A stretch of 64,000 nucleotides of DNA from assembly GCA_020849275.1 (NCBI GenBank), contig JADLGO010000046.1:48473-112472 (forward strand), written 5' to 3'. Origin of the DNA: Chthonomonadales bacterium (lineage in GTDB: Bacteria; Armatimonadota; Chthonomonadetes; Chthonomonadales; CAJBBX01). The notes beneath the pieces were generated by a model. That model ran no database searches. It had not been told where the DNA came from and was given only the letters and a program-made list of their open reading frames with translations. Positions 8,151 through 17,692 of the stretch are shown one piece after another. Within the stretch, counting starts at the first letter, position 1. Every line of letters begins with the position of its first letter. The position numbers were made by a program, and so were the translations under genes.

Positions 8151-10538
8151 CTACGCAGGGCCTCCCGCTCCCGCGCCGAGCGGCACCACCAGCCGGCGCC
8201 GCTCAGGCGAGGCCGCGCGCTCTTCGCCGTCCACACATGCGCGGTAGCCATCGCCCGCGCGCCACCGCACGTCGACCGAGTGGCCGCGATAGCGTATGCC
8301 GCGCATCGCGAACGAGTCGACGGATACGGGCAGGGGGTCCAGCGCCAGGTCGGGGCCAGCGCCCGGCTGCAGACCGACCACGTACTTGGCGATCAGGTCA
8401 ACGACCCAGGAGTGCTGGTAGTCGTCGATCCCGCGGTAGGTGCAGGGCTCCCCGGTGAGGGGGTTGTAGTGCTCGAAGCAGTTGGGCCGCTCGGGGTCAC
8501 CGTCGAAGAAGAGAAGCCGGACGAACCGCTCCAGCAGCGAGGCCGCGGCCGGGCGTAGCCCCGGGTCGAGCGTCAGCGCGGCGCGCGCAAGCGCCTCGCA
8601 GGCGTGCGAGTTGGTCATTGGCCACACGCGGCCGTTCCACGGGCACGCGAGGCGCTTGCCCTTCCACTCGGCCTCGGCGCTGAAGAACGGGTCATCAGCG
8701 CTGCTGGCCGGCACCGGCCAGGCGGTCCAGAACTCCTGCGGGTTCAGAAGATGATCGCGGATCGCCGGCAGATGCTCGGGCCCGGCGATGTCGGTGAGGA
8801 ACGGGTAGAGACCAACCGCGGCCTTGTACGGCGACCGCTCGCCGGTGCGCGGGTCCACGTCAAAGAAGAAGCCCCGTTCGGCATCCCACATCCGCTCCCG
8901 AACCGCGTCGCGCGTGGCATCGGCCTTTCGATGCCAGACGGCCGCCTCCTCCTCGCGCCCGAGCGCCGCGGCCATCTCGCCGAGCGCGCGCTGGAGCCCG
9001 TAGACGTACACGGTGGCGTCGACGCCCTTGAGCTGGATGCGCCGCCAATCGTCGGCCTGCGCGCTCGCGAACAGGTACCGGCTGGAGTACTCCTGGCCCG
9101 TCTCCCCCTGGTCCACCACGTCGTAGAGGTGCGAGTCCTCGCGATCGCGGTCGCGCTCGAAGTAGTCGGCGTAGCGGCTGAGCCCGGGGTACACGCGCTC
9201 CACGAACCCTGCATCGCCACTCAGGTGGTAGAGTTGCAGCGCGTTGGCGCCCCAGTTGGCATGGTAGAACCCGCGTCCCTCGCGCCACAGGTAGAGGTGC
9301 CCGGGTAGGAAGCCGCTCTTCTCCTGCGCCGCCAGTATCCCCAGCAAGCACCCCTGGGCGAGCGCCGGGTCATGCATCCACGAGGCCTCGAGCATGTGGC
9401 ACTGCGCGGAATACGACACGTGGCTGCGAAAGCCGCCGATCCCTTCGAACACGCACGGCTGCGGAAGGTGCGCGCCATCGTGTCCTCGCGCCTCCCGCTC
9501 CTCGCCGCCGATGTCCACCGTAAGCAAGCGAAGCCCGTACCAGCGGTACCAGTAGTACTTCTGCACGTGCGGATCCGAGCACTCGAAATAGGGCACACCG
9601 TCGAAGTAGCGGTGCCAGCGCTCCCGACTGCCGGCCGCGAGGTTGGCGCCAAGGTCGACGCGTTGCCGCTCAAGCACCGTGCCCGCGTCCAGGCCGACCG
9701 TGGCGCCGAGCTGGATGGCCCGCGTCTCGCCAACCGGCACGTCGAGGTGGTAGTGCAGGAGCAGGTGCAGGTGGCCGTCCCCGTGGTCGTCGGGCCCGGC
9801 GTGCGCGGCGGCGCCCGGCGCCGGCCACTCGTCGCCCGCGAGGCGCCCACCCCGGAACTTCTCCGGCGCCACCGAGATCTGCCAGAGCGGCGCGGCGTCC
9901 GTGCGCTCGGCCAGGTTCATCGTGAACCCGGCGGGCTCGCGGTCCGCGCCGATGGCCACGTGCAGGACGTGCGCCTCCGCGCGCGACCGGGCGGCGCGGC
10001 CACGCTCGCCCCACCCGGCGTTCTCGGCCGGGCGGTCGGCGTAGGGCGCCTCGCCGTACTGCACGGTGTGCTCGAAGGCGATCGCCGGGCCCTCGCGGCG
10101 CGCGCGCTCAGCGCTCGTGGCCCGCATGCCCGGGCGGAACGTGACGTGGTCCTGCAGGCTCCAGAGCAGAACGTCCACCGTGCGCGCCCGCTTGCCCTCG
10201 TTCTGCACCGTCAGGCGCGAGCCGAACGTATGGCTCTCCGTAACGACCTTGTCCTCGCGCACGCGCAGGCCGTCCGCCGTCGCGAAGGTCTGGGACAGCG
10301 CGTCCGGCGTCCAGCGCCGCCCCTCGCGGCGAAGCGGCAGGGGCCGTGCGTTCTCGCCCAGCAGCAGGAGAGTGAACAGGCGCTCCAGGCGCACGTCGGC
10401 GAAGTAGCTCTCATCCCAGAAGCCGAACGCGTCGAGGAAGCGCGGGAAGGCCGGCGCGTACATTGAGCCGGTTCCGCCACCGAGATACCACTTGTCGCCC
10501 CGCTCGAGATACTCGAGCGGGTCCAGCCGCGTCGCCAT
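8151..10538 (-). CDS. Large (alpha/alpha)6-barrel glycoside hydrolase
   Basis: 795 residues. An N-terminal beta-rich domain (about residues 1-320) is followed by an (alpha/alpha)6-type catalytic domain with GIGGFRSHVSYSAQCHMLEASWM, SGFLPGHLYLWREG, YHANWGANALQLYHL, DQGETGQEYSSRYLF and CPWNGRVWPMTNSHACEALARA. This pattern resembles GH63/GH37/GH133-clan glucosidases and related mannosylglycerate hydrolase-like enzymes acting on alpha-linked sugars. Substrate is not inferable. No signal peptide, so it is probably cytoplasmic. ATG 10538 with AGGACAAGG is preferred to an in-frame start 54 nt upstream. It is the only sugar hydrolase here and is not in an obvious operon. Confidence 0.75.
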   Translation of the reverse strand: MATRLDPLEYLERGDKWYLGGGTGSMYAPAFPRFLDAFGFWDESYFADVRLERLFTLLLLGENARPLPLRREGRRWTPDALSQTFATADGLRVREDKVVTESHTFGSRLTVQNEGKRARTVDVLLWSLQDHVTFRPGMRATSAERARREGPAIAFEHTVQYGEAPYADRPAENAGWGERGRAARSRAEAHVLHVAIGADREPAGFTMNLAERTDAAPLWQISVAPEKFRGGRLAGDEWPAPGAAAHAGPDDHGDGHLHLLLHYHLDVPVGETRAIQLGATVGLDAGTVLERQRVDLGANLAAGSRERWHRYFDGVPYFECSDPHVQKYYWYRWYGLRLLTVDIGGEEREARGHDGAHLPQPCVFEGIGGFRSHVSYSAQCHMLEASWMHDPALAQGCLLGILAAQEKSGFLPGHLYLWREGRGFYHANWGANALQLYHLSGDAGFVERVYPGLSRYADYFERDRDREDSHLYDVVDQGETGQEYSSRYLFASAQADDWRRIQLKGVDATVYVYGLQRALGEMAAALGREEEAAVWHRKADATRDAVRERMWDAERGFFFDVDPRTGERSPYKAAVGLYPFLTDIAGPEHLPAIRDHLLNPQEFWTAWPVPASSADDPFFSAEAEWKGKRLACPWNGRVWPMTNSHACEALARAALTLDPGLRPAAASLLERFVRLLFFDGDPERPNCFEHYNPLTGEPCTYRGIDDYQHSWVVDLIAKYVVGLQPGAGPDLALDPLPVSVDSFAMRGIRYRGHSVDVRWRAGDGYRACVDGEERAASPERRRLVVPLGAGAGGPA

Positions 10539-10568
10539 GGCCTTGTCCTGCCCTCGAGATGGTACCGG

Positions 10569-10620
10569 CTTCGGCGCGGCGCGCGGCCACACCCGTGGCC
10601 GCGCGTCCGTCGCGCCGAAG
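10569..10620 (-). terminator. Double-stem hairpin downstream of sdhB
   Basis: Outer stem 10569-10578 with 10611-10620 (CTTCGGCGCG/CGCGCCGAAG) and inner stem 10580-10589 with 10596-10605 (CGCGCGGCCA/TGGCCGCGCG), both 10 bp and perfect. It starts 19 nt beyond the sdhB stop and ends just before the glycosidase ribosome site. Probable terminator of the sdh operon, without a uridine run. Confidence 0.65.
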
Positions 10621-10639
10621 GGTCAGCCGGAGCCACGCG

Positions 10640-11461
10640 TCAGGGCGACGGCTTCCGCTCGGCGGCAGGCTCCGGCGGGGCGGTGAAGGCCTCCTCGGGC
10701 ATCGGCTGCCGCCGCGACCTGCCAAGCCCCAGCATCCGCAGCAGCCCGCGGATGGGGTCATAGAACTCGTCCGCCACACGCTCCTTCAGCGGGATGATGC
10801 CGTTGTCCGTGATGTGGATGTGCTCGGGGCAGACCTCCTGGCAGCACTTGTTGACGTTGCAGTAGCCCACGCCGGCGGCGCGCATCAGGTGGGGCCGCCG
10901 CTCCAGGTCGTCCATCGGGTGCATGTCGAGCGAGGCGATCTTGATCATGAAGCGCGGCCCGAAGTACGCGTCCTTGCGGCCATGGTCGCGCAGAACATGG
11001 CAGATGTCCTGGCACAGGAAGCACTCGATGCACTTGCGGAACTCCTGGATCCGGTCGACGTCGCCCTGCATCATGCGAAACGGCCGGGGCGCGTCCGCCG
11101 CGACGGTGAGCGGCGGGATCTGCTGCGCCTTGCGGTAGTTCCAGGAGACATCCGTGACCAGGTCCTTGATCAGCGGGAACGTCTTGAGCGGCGACACGCG
11201 AATGAGGCCGGCAGCGTCGTAGAACTGCTCCACGCGGCTCTTGCACATAAGCGCGGGATGCCCGTTGATCTCCGCGCTGCACGAGCCGCACTTGGCGGCC
11301 TTGCAGTTCCACCGGCAGGCCAGCGTGCCGTCCTGCTCGCCCTGGATCTGATGGATCGCATCGAGCACCACCATGCCGGGAAAGGTCCGCACCGGATACT
11401 CGCGCTCCTCGCCTCCGGAGGCGTCGCCGCGGAACACGCGCAGTCGAATCGTCTCAAGCAT
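10640..11461 (-). CDS. sdhB: Succinate dehydrogenase/fumarate reductase iron-sulfur subunit
   Basis: 273 residues. The N-terminal plant-type ferredoxin domain holds the 2Fe-2S ligands in CRWNCKAAKCGSC plus a later cysteine (ALMC). The C-terminal domain carries CIECFLCQDIC and CNVNKCCQEVCPEHI for the 4Fe-4S and 3Fe-4S centres. It passes electrons from SdhA to the membrane quinone site. Its ATG overlaps the sdhA stop by one base (TAATG), so translation is coupled. A Pro/Ala-rich tail of about 35 residues follows the core. The extended ligand spacing resembles the non-classical SdhB of actinobacteria. Confidence 0.93.
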   Translation of the reverse strand: MLETIRLRVFRGDASGGEEREYPVRTFPGMVVLDAIHQIQGEQDGTLACRWNCKAAKCGSCSAEINGHPALMCKSRVEQFYDAAGLIRVSPLKTFPLIKDLVTDVSWNYRKAQQIPPLTVAADAPRPFRMMQGDVDRIQEFRKCIECFLCQDICHVLRDHGRKDAYFGPRFMIKIASLDMHPMDDLERRPHLMRAAGVGYCNVNKCCQEVCPEHIHITDNGIIPLKERVADEFYDPIRGLLRMLGLGRSRRQPMPEEAFTAPPEPAAERKPSP

Positions 11462-13257
11462 TACCGGGCCTCCTCCATGATCGACTGCAACTCGGGCGAC
11501 ATGGACGGCAGGGGGCGCGTCTCCACGTGCAGCGTGTCGCCCTCCAGCCGCGCGACCAGGTTCTTCCTGCCCCACTCCGGGTCGAAGCCCGGGTAGTCCG
11601 ACCGCCACTGCGCTCCGCGGCTCTCCTTGCGCGCGAGGGCACACCGAACGATCACCTCCGAGATCCGCAGGGTGAAGCGCAGGTCTCGCGCGGCGTTCCA
11701 ACCCGGGTTGTAGGCCCGGCTGCCCTCGACCTGGACGTGCTCCACGCGCTCCCGCAACTGCAGCACCTTCTCGAGACAAGCCGTCAGCCCGGCCTCGGTG
11801 CGCTCGATCATCGCTCCCTGCTGCATGGCCTCCTGCAGCTCGGCGGCCAGATGGAACGGGTTCTCGCCGGACGTCGCCGACAGCGGCCGCAGCAGCAGGT
11901 CCATCTCGGCGGAGACCGGTCCCTCGTCCAGGGCACCCTGCATCGCGCTTGAGGCATAGATGGCCGCCGCCTCGCCCGCGCGGCGGCCAAAGACGAGGAT
12001 GTCGGTCAGCGAGTTGCCGCCGAGTCGGTTGGCGCCGTGAAGGCCACCCGCGCATTCGCCGGCCGCGTAGAGGCCCGGCAGGGTGGTCGAGCAGGTGTCC
12101 GGGTCAACGCGGATCCCGCCCATCGTGTAGTGGATGGTCGGGTAGATCTCCATCGGCTGCCGGGTGATGTCGATGTCGCCGAGGGCATGGAACTGCTCGT
12201 ACATGGAAGGCAGGCTCCGCCGGATGTAGTCGGCGCCCCGGTGGCTCACGTCTAGATAGATGCCGCCGTGCTCGCTGCCGCGACCGGCGCGGACCTCCTT
12301 GTAGATGGCCCGCGACACCTCGTCGCGCGGCAGGAGCTCCGGAGGCCGCCGGAAGTTGGCCTTGTCGGTCAGCCAGCCAGCCCCCTCCTCCTCCGTCTCG
12401 GCGTACTTGCCGCGGTAGCGCTCCGGCGTGTACTCGGGCCGAAACATGAAGCGCTCGCCCTGGCTGTTGCGCAGCACCCCCCCCTCCCCACGCACCGCCT
12501 CGGTGACCAGGAGACCGCGGACCCCCGGCGGCCAGAGCATGCCGGTGGGGTGGAACTGCACCATCTCCATGTCGAGCAACTCAGCGCCGGCCTCCAGAGC
12601 CATCGCTGCGCCGTCGCCCGTCGACTCCCAGGAGTTGGAGGTGTACTTGTACATGCGGCCCCAACCGCCCGTTGCCACCACCACGGCCTTCGCCCGGAAC
12701 GCCACGAAGCCGCCGCTCTGCCGGTTGTAGGCCAGCGCGCCCACCACGCGATCCGCGTCCTTCAGGAGCCGGGTGACCGTGAACTCCATGAACACGTCCG
12801 GCTGCAGCGACACGGCCTTGTCCTGGAGGGTGCGGATCAGCTCCAGGCCCGTGCGGTCGCCCACGTGGTTCAGACGGCGGTAGGTGTGGCCCCCGAACGG
12901 TCGCTGAGAGATGAGCCCCTCCGGCGTGCGGTCGAACACCGCCCCGTACTGCTCGAGTTCGAGCACGCGCTCGATCGCCTCCTTGGCGAAGAGTTCCACT
13001 ATGCGCGGGTTGTTCAGGTAGGCCCCGCCAAGCATCGTATCGCGGAAATGCACCCGCCAGTTGTCCGGCTCGCCCATGTTGCCCAGCGCCGCGGCGGCGC
13101 CTCCCTCGGCCATCACCGTGTGCGCCTTACCCAGCAGCGACTTGCAGACGACGGCGCACGACAGGCCGGCCTCGCGGACGGCGATCGTCGCGCGCAGGCC
13201 GGCGCCCCCGGCGCCGATCACCAGCACGTCGCGCTCTACGGTCTCAAAAGGTTCCAT
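11461..13257 (-). CDS. sdhA: Succinate dehydrogenase/fumarate reductase flavoprotein subunit
   Basis: 598 residues. The FAD-binding fold starts VLVIGAGGAGLRATI, and the histidine that forms the covalent FAD link is in KAHTVMAEGGAAAAL. The substrate site region includes HPTGMLWPPG and VRGEGGVLRNSQGERF, and HYTMGGIRVD and GLYAAGECAGGLHGANRLGGNSL complete the family pattern. It oxidises succinate to fumarate (or the reverse) at the inner face of the membrane. sdhC ends 4 nt upstream and sdhB overlaps downstream: one operon, sdhC-sdhA-sdhB. Confidence 0.95.
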   Translation of the reverse strand: MEPFETVERDVLVIGAGGAGLRATIAVREAGLSCAVVCKSLLGKAHTVMAEGGAAAALGNMGEPDNWRVHFRDTMLGGAYLNNPRIVELFAKEAIERVLELEQYGAVFDRTPEGLISQRPFGGHTYRRLNHVGDRTGLELIRTLQDKAVSLQPDVFMEFTVTRLLKDADRVVGALAYNRQSGGFVAFRAKAVVVATGGWGRMYKYTSNSWESTGDGAAMALEAGAELLDMEMVQFHPTGMLWPPGVRGLLVTEAVRGEGGVLRNSQGERFMFRPEYTPERYRGKYAETEEEGAGWLTDKANFRRPPELLPRDEVSRAIYKEVRAGRGSEHGGIYLDVSHRGADYIRRSLPSMYEQFHALGDIDITRQPMEIYPTIHYTMGGIRVDPDTCSTTLPGLYAAGECAGGLHGANRLGGNSLTDILVFGRRAGEAAAIYASSAMQGALDEGPVSAEMDLLLRPLSATSGENPFHLAAELQEAMQQGAMIERTEAGLTACLEKVLQLRERVEHVQVEGSRAYNPGWNAARDLRFTLRISEVIVRCALARKESRGAQWRSDYPGFDPEWGRKNLVARLEGDTLHVETRPLPSMSPELQSIMEEAR

Positions 13258-13261
13258 GGTC

Positions 13262-14089
13262 TCAGAAGAACCTCACGTCGGCAATGGCGCCCGTCGCCAC
13301 CAGCCGCACGTAGAGGTCCGCCACCCCCACGGTGATCAGGCTCAGCCAGAAGTAGAGCCCGTGCCGGACGTTCAGCGCGCTCACCAGCTTCCACAGGCGC
13401 CAACGGGTCTTCGCGCTGCTGAAGCGGTTGATGCCCCCGCCAACCAGGTGCCGCCACGAGTGACACGAGAAGACGTAAAGGCTCAGCAGCGCGGCGTCCA
13501 GCGCGAGGACCAGGGTGCCCAGCCCCAGACCGGCGTGCACGGCCCCGGTGGCGTCCGTGTAGAAGAGCGACTGGTACAGATGCGCGTAGTGGAAGGCCAC
13601 CACCACCAGGATGCAGTAGAGCGTGAAGCGGTGCAGGTTCTGAAGGAGGAACGGGAAGCGCGTCTCGCCCGTGTAGCCCAGGTGGTGCTTCGCGCGCATT
13701 TCGCCGACCGCACACGCCGGCGGGTCCCAGAAGAACGCCCGGTAGTAGGCGCGCCGGCAGTAGTAGCACGTCGCGCGATAGCTCAGCGGGAAGATGAGCA
13801 CAAGGAACGCCGGGGAGAGAGCGTACTTGCCCGGCGCCTGCGGGAACCACTCGTACACCGGCGGGGAGTAAAACGGCGACAGGTAGTGGGGGCCGATGGC
13901 CGCTCCGTACTTCAGCGCCTGAGTCCCGAGGAAGAAGTTACCTTCGAAGGCGCGCCACAGAGCATAGACCGAGAAGACCAGCAGGGTGATGGCGATGAGC
14001 AGCGGATGCACCCACCAGGCATCGCGCCTGTCGCTGATCGGCACCGGCGCGCGACCGGGCTCGCGCGACTGCGCCGTGTATGTGGACAT
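13262..14089 (-). CDS. sdhC: Succinate dehydrogenase membrane-anchor (cytochrome b) subunit
   Basis: 275 residues with about five hydrophobic helices (residues about 28-45, 90-110, 155-175, 185-210 and 245-265). Histidines likely to bind heme are in LQNLHRFTLY, AFHYAHLYQ and SCHSWRHLVGG. The size and single-chain layout fit the fused anchor of the actinobacterial-type Sdh rather than separate SdhC and SdhD; no sdhD is present. ATG 14089 follows GGAGGGGAC. First gene of the operon. Confidence 0.85.
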   Translation of the reverse strand: MSTYTAQSREPGRAPVPISDRRDAWWVHPLLIAITLLVFSVYALWRAFEGNFFLGTQALKYGAAIGPHYLSPFYSPPVYEWFPQAPGKYALSPAFLVLIFPLSYRATCYYCRRAYYRAFFWDPPACAVGEMRAKHHLGYTGETRFPFLLQNLHRFTLYCILVVVAFHYAHLYQSLFYTDATGAVHAGLGLGTLVLALDAALLSLYVFSCHSWRHLVGGGINRFSSAKTRWRLWKLVSALNVRHGLYFWLSLITVGVADLYVRLVATGAIADVRFF

Positions 14090-14150
14090 GTCCCCTCCCG
14101 ACGAGTTCCGGCGGCCGATCTCGGCGCCCCGGCTTGTTAAGTCTCCCTAC

Positions 14151-14156
14151 ATTCTA
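14151..14156 (-). promoter_or_regulatory. Possible -10 element of the sdhCAB operon
   Basis: TAGAAT on the minus strand lies about 60 nt before the sdhC start. No good -35 hexamer is seen 16-18 nt upstream, so this is tentative. Confidence 0.3.
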
Positions 14157-14159
14157 CCT

Positions 14160-14174
14160 GCGCCGGACCGGCGC
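14160..14174 (-). terminator. Short hairpin after the glutamate dehydrogenase gene
   Basis: The inverted repeat GCGCCGG-A-CCGGCGC lies 11 nt beyond the stop codon of the dehydrogenase. It may act as its terminator and overlaps the region upstream of the sdh operon. Confidence 0.35.
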
Positions 14175-14184
14175 GGCGCGCCGG

Positions 14185-15480
14185 CTACGGGTAGATGCCG
14201 CGCTTGGTGGCCGCCTCGGCCACCCGTTGCACGCCGATGATGTAGGCCGCCGTACGCATGTCGACGGAGTCGTGGTCGGCCTTTTTCAGCACGCTGTCGT
14301 AAGCGCGGAGGAGCATCTGCTCCATGCGGCTGTTCACCTCGTTCTCCGCCCAGAAGAAGCTCTGGAGGTCCTGCACCCACTCGAAATAGGAGACGATGAC
14401 ACCTCCCGCGTTGGCGAGCACGTCCGGCACAAGGAAGATGCCCCGGTCATGAAGTATGCGATCGGCCGCCGGCGTCGTGGGCCCGTTGGCGCCCTCCACG
14501 AGCAGCGGCGCCCGAATGCGCCCCGCATTGGCGGCCGTGATCTGGTTCTCCATGGCGGCGGGCACCAGGATGTCGACGGGGAGCTCGAGGAGCTCGGGGC
14601 TCGCGATGGGCTCACCTCCCGGGCATTGCGAGAGGGCCCCGTCGCGGTGGGCCGCGCCGAGCAGGGCGCGCACGTCCAGGCCGTCAGGGTTATAGAGTCC
14701 CCCCAGGAAATCGCTGACCGCCACGACCCGCGCGCCCTGTTCCTCGAAAATGCGCGCCGCCGCGCTGCCGACATTGCCGAAGCCCTGCACGGCCACGCGC
14801 GCGCCCTCGATCGCGATGCCCACGCGCCGGGCCGCCTCCCGCGCGACCATCACGATGCCACGGCCCGTCGCGTCCACTCGCCCCTCGGAGCCGCCGATGG
14901 CGATCGGCTTGCCCGTGACGACGGCGGGCACCGTGTGGCCGCGGTGCATGGAGTAGGTGTCCATCACCCACGCCATCACGTCGGCGTTCGTGCCCGCGTC
15001 CGGCGCGGGAATGTCCGTGCCGGGGCCGATCATGAAGCTGATCTCGGTGGTGTAGCGCCGTGTCAGCCGCTCAAGCTCGCCCCGCGAGAGGGCGTGCGGA
15101 TCGCAAAGAACGCCGCCCTTGGCGCCCCCGAACGGGATGCCGACGATCGCGCACTTCCACGTCATCCACATCGCCAGAGCGCGAACCTCGTCGATGTCGG
15201 TGTGCGGACTGTAGCGGATACCGCCCTTGGATGGCCCGCGCGCCACGTTGTGCTGTACGCGGTACCCGGTGAAGATGCGCGTCTGGCCGTTGTCGAGCCG
15301 GACGGGGAAGTGGACGGTGAGCTCCCGCTGTGGCGACTTGAGGATGTCGTGGAGGCCGGTGTCCAGCTTCAGGTGCGAAGCGGCTATCTCGAGTTGGTGA
15401 AGAGCGATCTCGTAGGAGTTCGTGCTCTCGCGGACGGCGTCATTGCGGCTCGATCGGCCCGCCGACGCGGCTACGCCCAT
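14185..15480 (-). CDS. gdhA: Glu/Leu/Phe/Val-type dehydrogenase (glutamate dehydrogenase)
   Basis: 431 residues, the usual size of hexameric NAD-type GDH. The N-terminal domain has VARGPSKGGIRYSP and the catalytic segment GIPFGGAKGGVLCDP with the active-site lysine. GPGTDIPAPDAGTNADVMAW follows. The Rossmann domain has VAVQGFGNVGSAAARIF. It deaminates glutamate to 2-oxoglutarate or runs in reverse. The GGAKGG lysine and DIPAPD motif fit glutamate rather than leucine dehydrogenases, though specificity is not certain. ATG 15480 has GAGAGGAGGG upstream. It is divergent from the GNAT gene. Confidence 0.9.
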   Translation of the reverse strand: MGVAASAGRSSRNDAVRESTNSYEIALHQLEIAASHLKLDTGLHDILKSPQRELTVHFPVRLDNGQTRIFTGYRVQHNVARGPSKGGIRYSPHTDIDEVRALAMWMTWKCAIVGIPFGGAKGGVLCDPHALSRGELERLTRRYTTEISFMIGPGTDIPAPDAGTNADVMAWVMDTYSMHRGHTVPAVVTGKPIAIGGSEGRVDATGRGIVMVAREAARRVGIAIEGARVAVQGFGNVGSAAARIFEEQGARVVAVSDFLGGLYNPDGLDVRALLGAAHRDGALSQCPGGEPIASPELLELPVDILVPAAMENQITAANAGRIRAPLLVEGANGPTTPAADRILHDRGIFLVPDVLANAGGVIVSYFEWVQDLQSFFWAENEVNSRMEQMLLRAYDSVLKKADHDSVDMRTAAYIIGVQRVAEAATKRGIYP

Positions 15481-15580
15481 GGTGGCCCTCCTCTCGACGG
15501 TCTGCCAACAGGAGTGCCGGAGCACGGGGGATCGGTTCCCGCGACCGCTCTCCGCGCGCAGCACCGTGGGCGGCGGCGCG

Positions 15581-15610
15581 TTGACGGCCCCGGCGCCTCA
15601 CCTGTATAAT
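15581..15610 (+). promoter_or_regulatory. Sigma-70-type promoter of the GNAT-led cluster
   Basis: TTGACG at 15581-15586 and a perfect TATAAT at 15605-15610 are 18 nt apart. Transcription should start near 15617 and read into the acetyltransferase gene at 15706. Confidence 0.85.
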
Positions 15611-15705
15611 GCGCCAATGTGCGGCCGATGTCCTGCCCTGCCTCCGGGCAGCCGGCGGAGCGTGGGCACGCCGAGCGGCGCGAAGCGACCGCGCGAGGGA
15701 TGCCC

Positions 15706-16596
15706 ATGAGGACGAGGCCACTGGATCCCGCGGATCTGCCCGCTCTGCACGCGCGGTTCTGTTCGGGGGTCCGGGCGCTGCCACACGCTCTGCCGCCCAC
15801 CGCCCAGGAGTTCGCCGAGGCGCTCATGCGCCGTCCGGCCACGATGACCAGTTCGCGCGTGCTCGTCGCCGACGCGGGCAGCGGTCCGCTCGGCTTCGCC
15901 ATCTGCGGTCGCAACCGCGTGACCAACCGCTGGACGCTCGCCGCCGAAGGGACGGGCGTCCTGCTGGGGCCGTTCATCGGCACGGGTGACGCCACGGCGG
16001 GCGAGGCGCTAGTGGCGGCCTGCGACGAGGCCGTGTTCGAGCGTGGCGCGCGCCTGACGCACGCTTTCGACCCGAGCAGCGCCGTGGCGCTCCCGTTCTA
16101 CAACGGCGGCTTCTGCGGGCTCTCCGAGCGCCTGGGCGATGTCACCACCCTGCTCGCGCGAAGCGGCTTTCGTGTCAGGCACCGCGAGCTGTGCCTGACA
16201 TACGAGGGCGCCGAGCCGCGGAGCGTTGCGCCGCGCCCGCCGGGCCTGCACATGGAGAGCCAGCCGCCGCGGGAGGGCCGCTACGCCCTCACCCTGTATG
16301 ATCAGGACACGCGCGCCGGATCGTGTCAGTTCAGCCTGGTGGCCCCTCTGCGGGGCCGGAACCCGGCGGGCCGCGAGTGGGGATACATCGACGGGCTGGG
16401 CGTGGTGGACCGCTACCAGGGGCGCGGCCTGGGGCGCTGGCTGATGCTGGAGGCGATGCGGCAACTCGCCGAGGCCGGCTGCCGCGGCGTTCTGCTGACG
16501 ACCGGCTCCGAGAACTACCGGGCGCAGAACCTCTACTACTCGCTCGGCTTCTCTCTCGTCGATTCATGCCTGTGCATGGCGCGGCCGCCCTGGTAG
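15706..16596 (+). CDS. GNAT-family N-acetyltransferase
   Basis: 296 residues. The C-terminal half is a GNAT domain: IDGLGVVDRYQGRGLGRWLMLEAMRQL holds the acetyl-CoA pyrophosphate loop (RGLGRW), and LLTTGSENYRAQNLYYSLGFSLVD is the family's C-terminal strand. The N-terminal half looks like a degenerate GNAT repeat. Substrate unknown. A GAGGGA ribosome site precedes ATG 15706; another ATG lies 6 nt upstream. It is the first gene after a strong promoter and is 94 nt from the GHMP kinase. Confidence 0.8.
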   Translation: MRTRPLDPADLPALHARFCSGVRALPHALPPTAQEFAEALMRRPATMTSSRVLVADAGSGPLGFAICGRNRVTNRWTLAAEGTGVLLGPFIGTGDATAGEALVAACDEAVFERGARLTHAFDPSSAVALPFYNGGFCGLSERLGDVTTLLARSGFRVRHRELCLTYEGAEPRSVAPRPPGLHMESQPPREGRYALTLYDQDTRAGSCQFSLVAPLRGRNPAGREWGYIDGLGVVDRYQGRGLGRWLMLEAMRQLAEAGCRGVLLTTGSENYRAQNLYYSLGFSLVDSCLCMARPPW

Positions 16597-16690
16597 GCGG
16601 CGCGCGAGGCGACCGAGCCGACGTGGAGTGGCTATCGGGCGGAGCCCGGATGGTGGCCGCGCGCTCAGGCCGCCTGGGAGGGAGGGGCAT

Positions 16691-17692
16691 TTGATCGAGG
16701 CTACGTCGCCCGGGCGCTGCGGGATCGTCGGCAACCCGAGCGATATGTACGGCGGCGCGGTGCTGAGCGTCACCACGCGGGAGCGCGCCCGGTGCGTCAT
16801 CGCGCCGGGAGCGGAGCTCGCGATCGCCGCCGGTGCGCTGCGTGCCGCCGTGCGCGACGAGGACGACCTTGCGCCACGCGGCGACGCGCTCGACATCGCC
16901 CGCGCCGTGCTGCGCCACTTTCGGGTACGGCCCTACCGCGAGCACATCCAGTTGACGCTCACGACCGACATCCCCATGAAGGCCGGAATGGCCGGCTCGA
17001 CGGCGCTGGTCGTCGCCGCGGTGGGCGCGCTCGCCCGCCACCTTCGCGTGGCGCTCCATCCGTGGGCCGTCGCGGAGGCCGCCCGCCTCGTGGAGGCGCG
17101 CATCATGGGCGTGTTGTGCGGCTTTCAGGACCAGCACATGGCCGTCTTCGGCGGACTCAACCTGATGGACTTCGCCGGCAAGGAGAGCCTGGAGCAGCGC
17201 GCCGACGAGCCCCTGGCCACCATCGAGCCGCTTGCCACGTGGGCGCCGCGCGTGCCCCTGCTGGCGGCGCACACGGGCGTGGAGCACCATTCGGGCGCGG
17301 TGCACCGCTCGCCGCGCGAGCGGTGGCTGGAGGGGGAGCCCCTCGTCGTCGACTCCTACCAGCGCATCGCGGCCCTCGCGCGCCCGGCGAAGCGCGCGCT
17401 CCTGGACTCGCAGTGGGAGCGCCTCGGCGCGTTGATGAACGAGAACCACGCGCTCGTGGCAGACCTCGGCGGATCGGGACCCGAGAACGAGCGCCTGATC
17501 GGCGCGGCCCGGCGATCGGGGGCCTGGGGAGCCAAGCTGGCAGGCGCGGGCGGCGGAGGGACGGTGCTTGTGTTGGCGGAGGACCTCGAGGGCACAGCCG
17601 CCGCGCTGCGCGAGGCGGGCGCCGAGCGCATCCTGGTGCCGGAGCCCGGCCCCGGTCTGATCGTAAGCGCGCGCGAGGCGCCCGCCCCATGA
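16691..17692 (+). CDS. GHMP-family sugar kinase
   Basis: 333 residues. All three GHMP motifs are present: GRCGIVGNPSDMYGG at the N-terminus, IPMKAGMAGSTALVVAA (the ATP loop) near residue 98, and KLAGAGGGGTVLVLA near 284. The first motif resembles glucuronokinase and related sugar-1-kinases, so an anomeric sugar kinase is likely, but the substrate is unproven. I chose TTG at 16691 because GGGAGGGAGGGG is directly upstream; no ATG fits. The stop overlaps the next start (ATGA). Confidence 0.8.
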   Translation: MIEATSPGRCGIVGNPSDMYGGAVLSVTTRERARCVIAPGAELAIAAGALRAAVRDEDDLAPRGDALDIARAVLRHFRVRPYREHIQLTLTTDIPMKAGMAGSTALVVAAVGALARHLRVALHPWAVAEAARLVEARIMGVLCGFQDQHMAVFGGLNLMDFAGKESLEQRADEPLATIEPLATWAPRVPLLAAHTGVEHHSGAVHRSPRERWLEGEPLVVDSYQRIAALARPAKRALLDSQWERLGALMNENHALVADLGGSGPENERLIGAARRSGAWGAKLAGAGGGGTVLVLAEDLEGTAAALREAGAERILVPEPGPGLIVSAREAPAP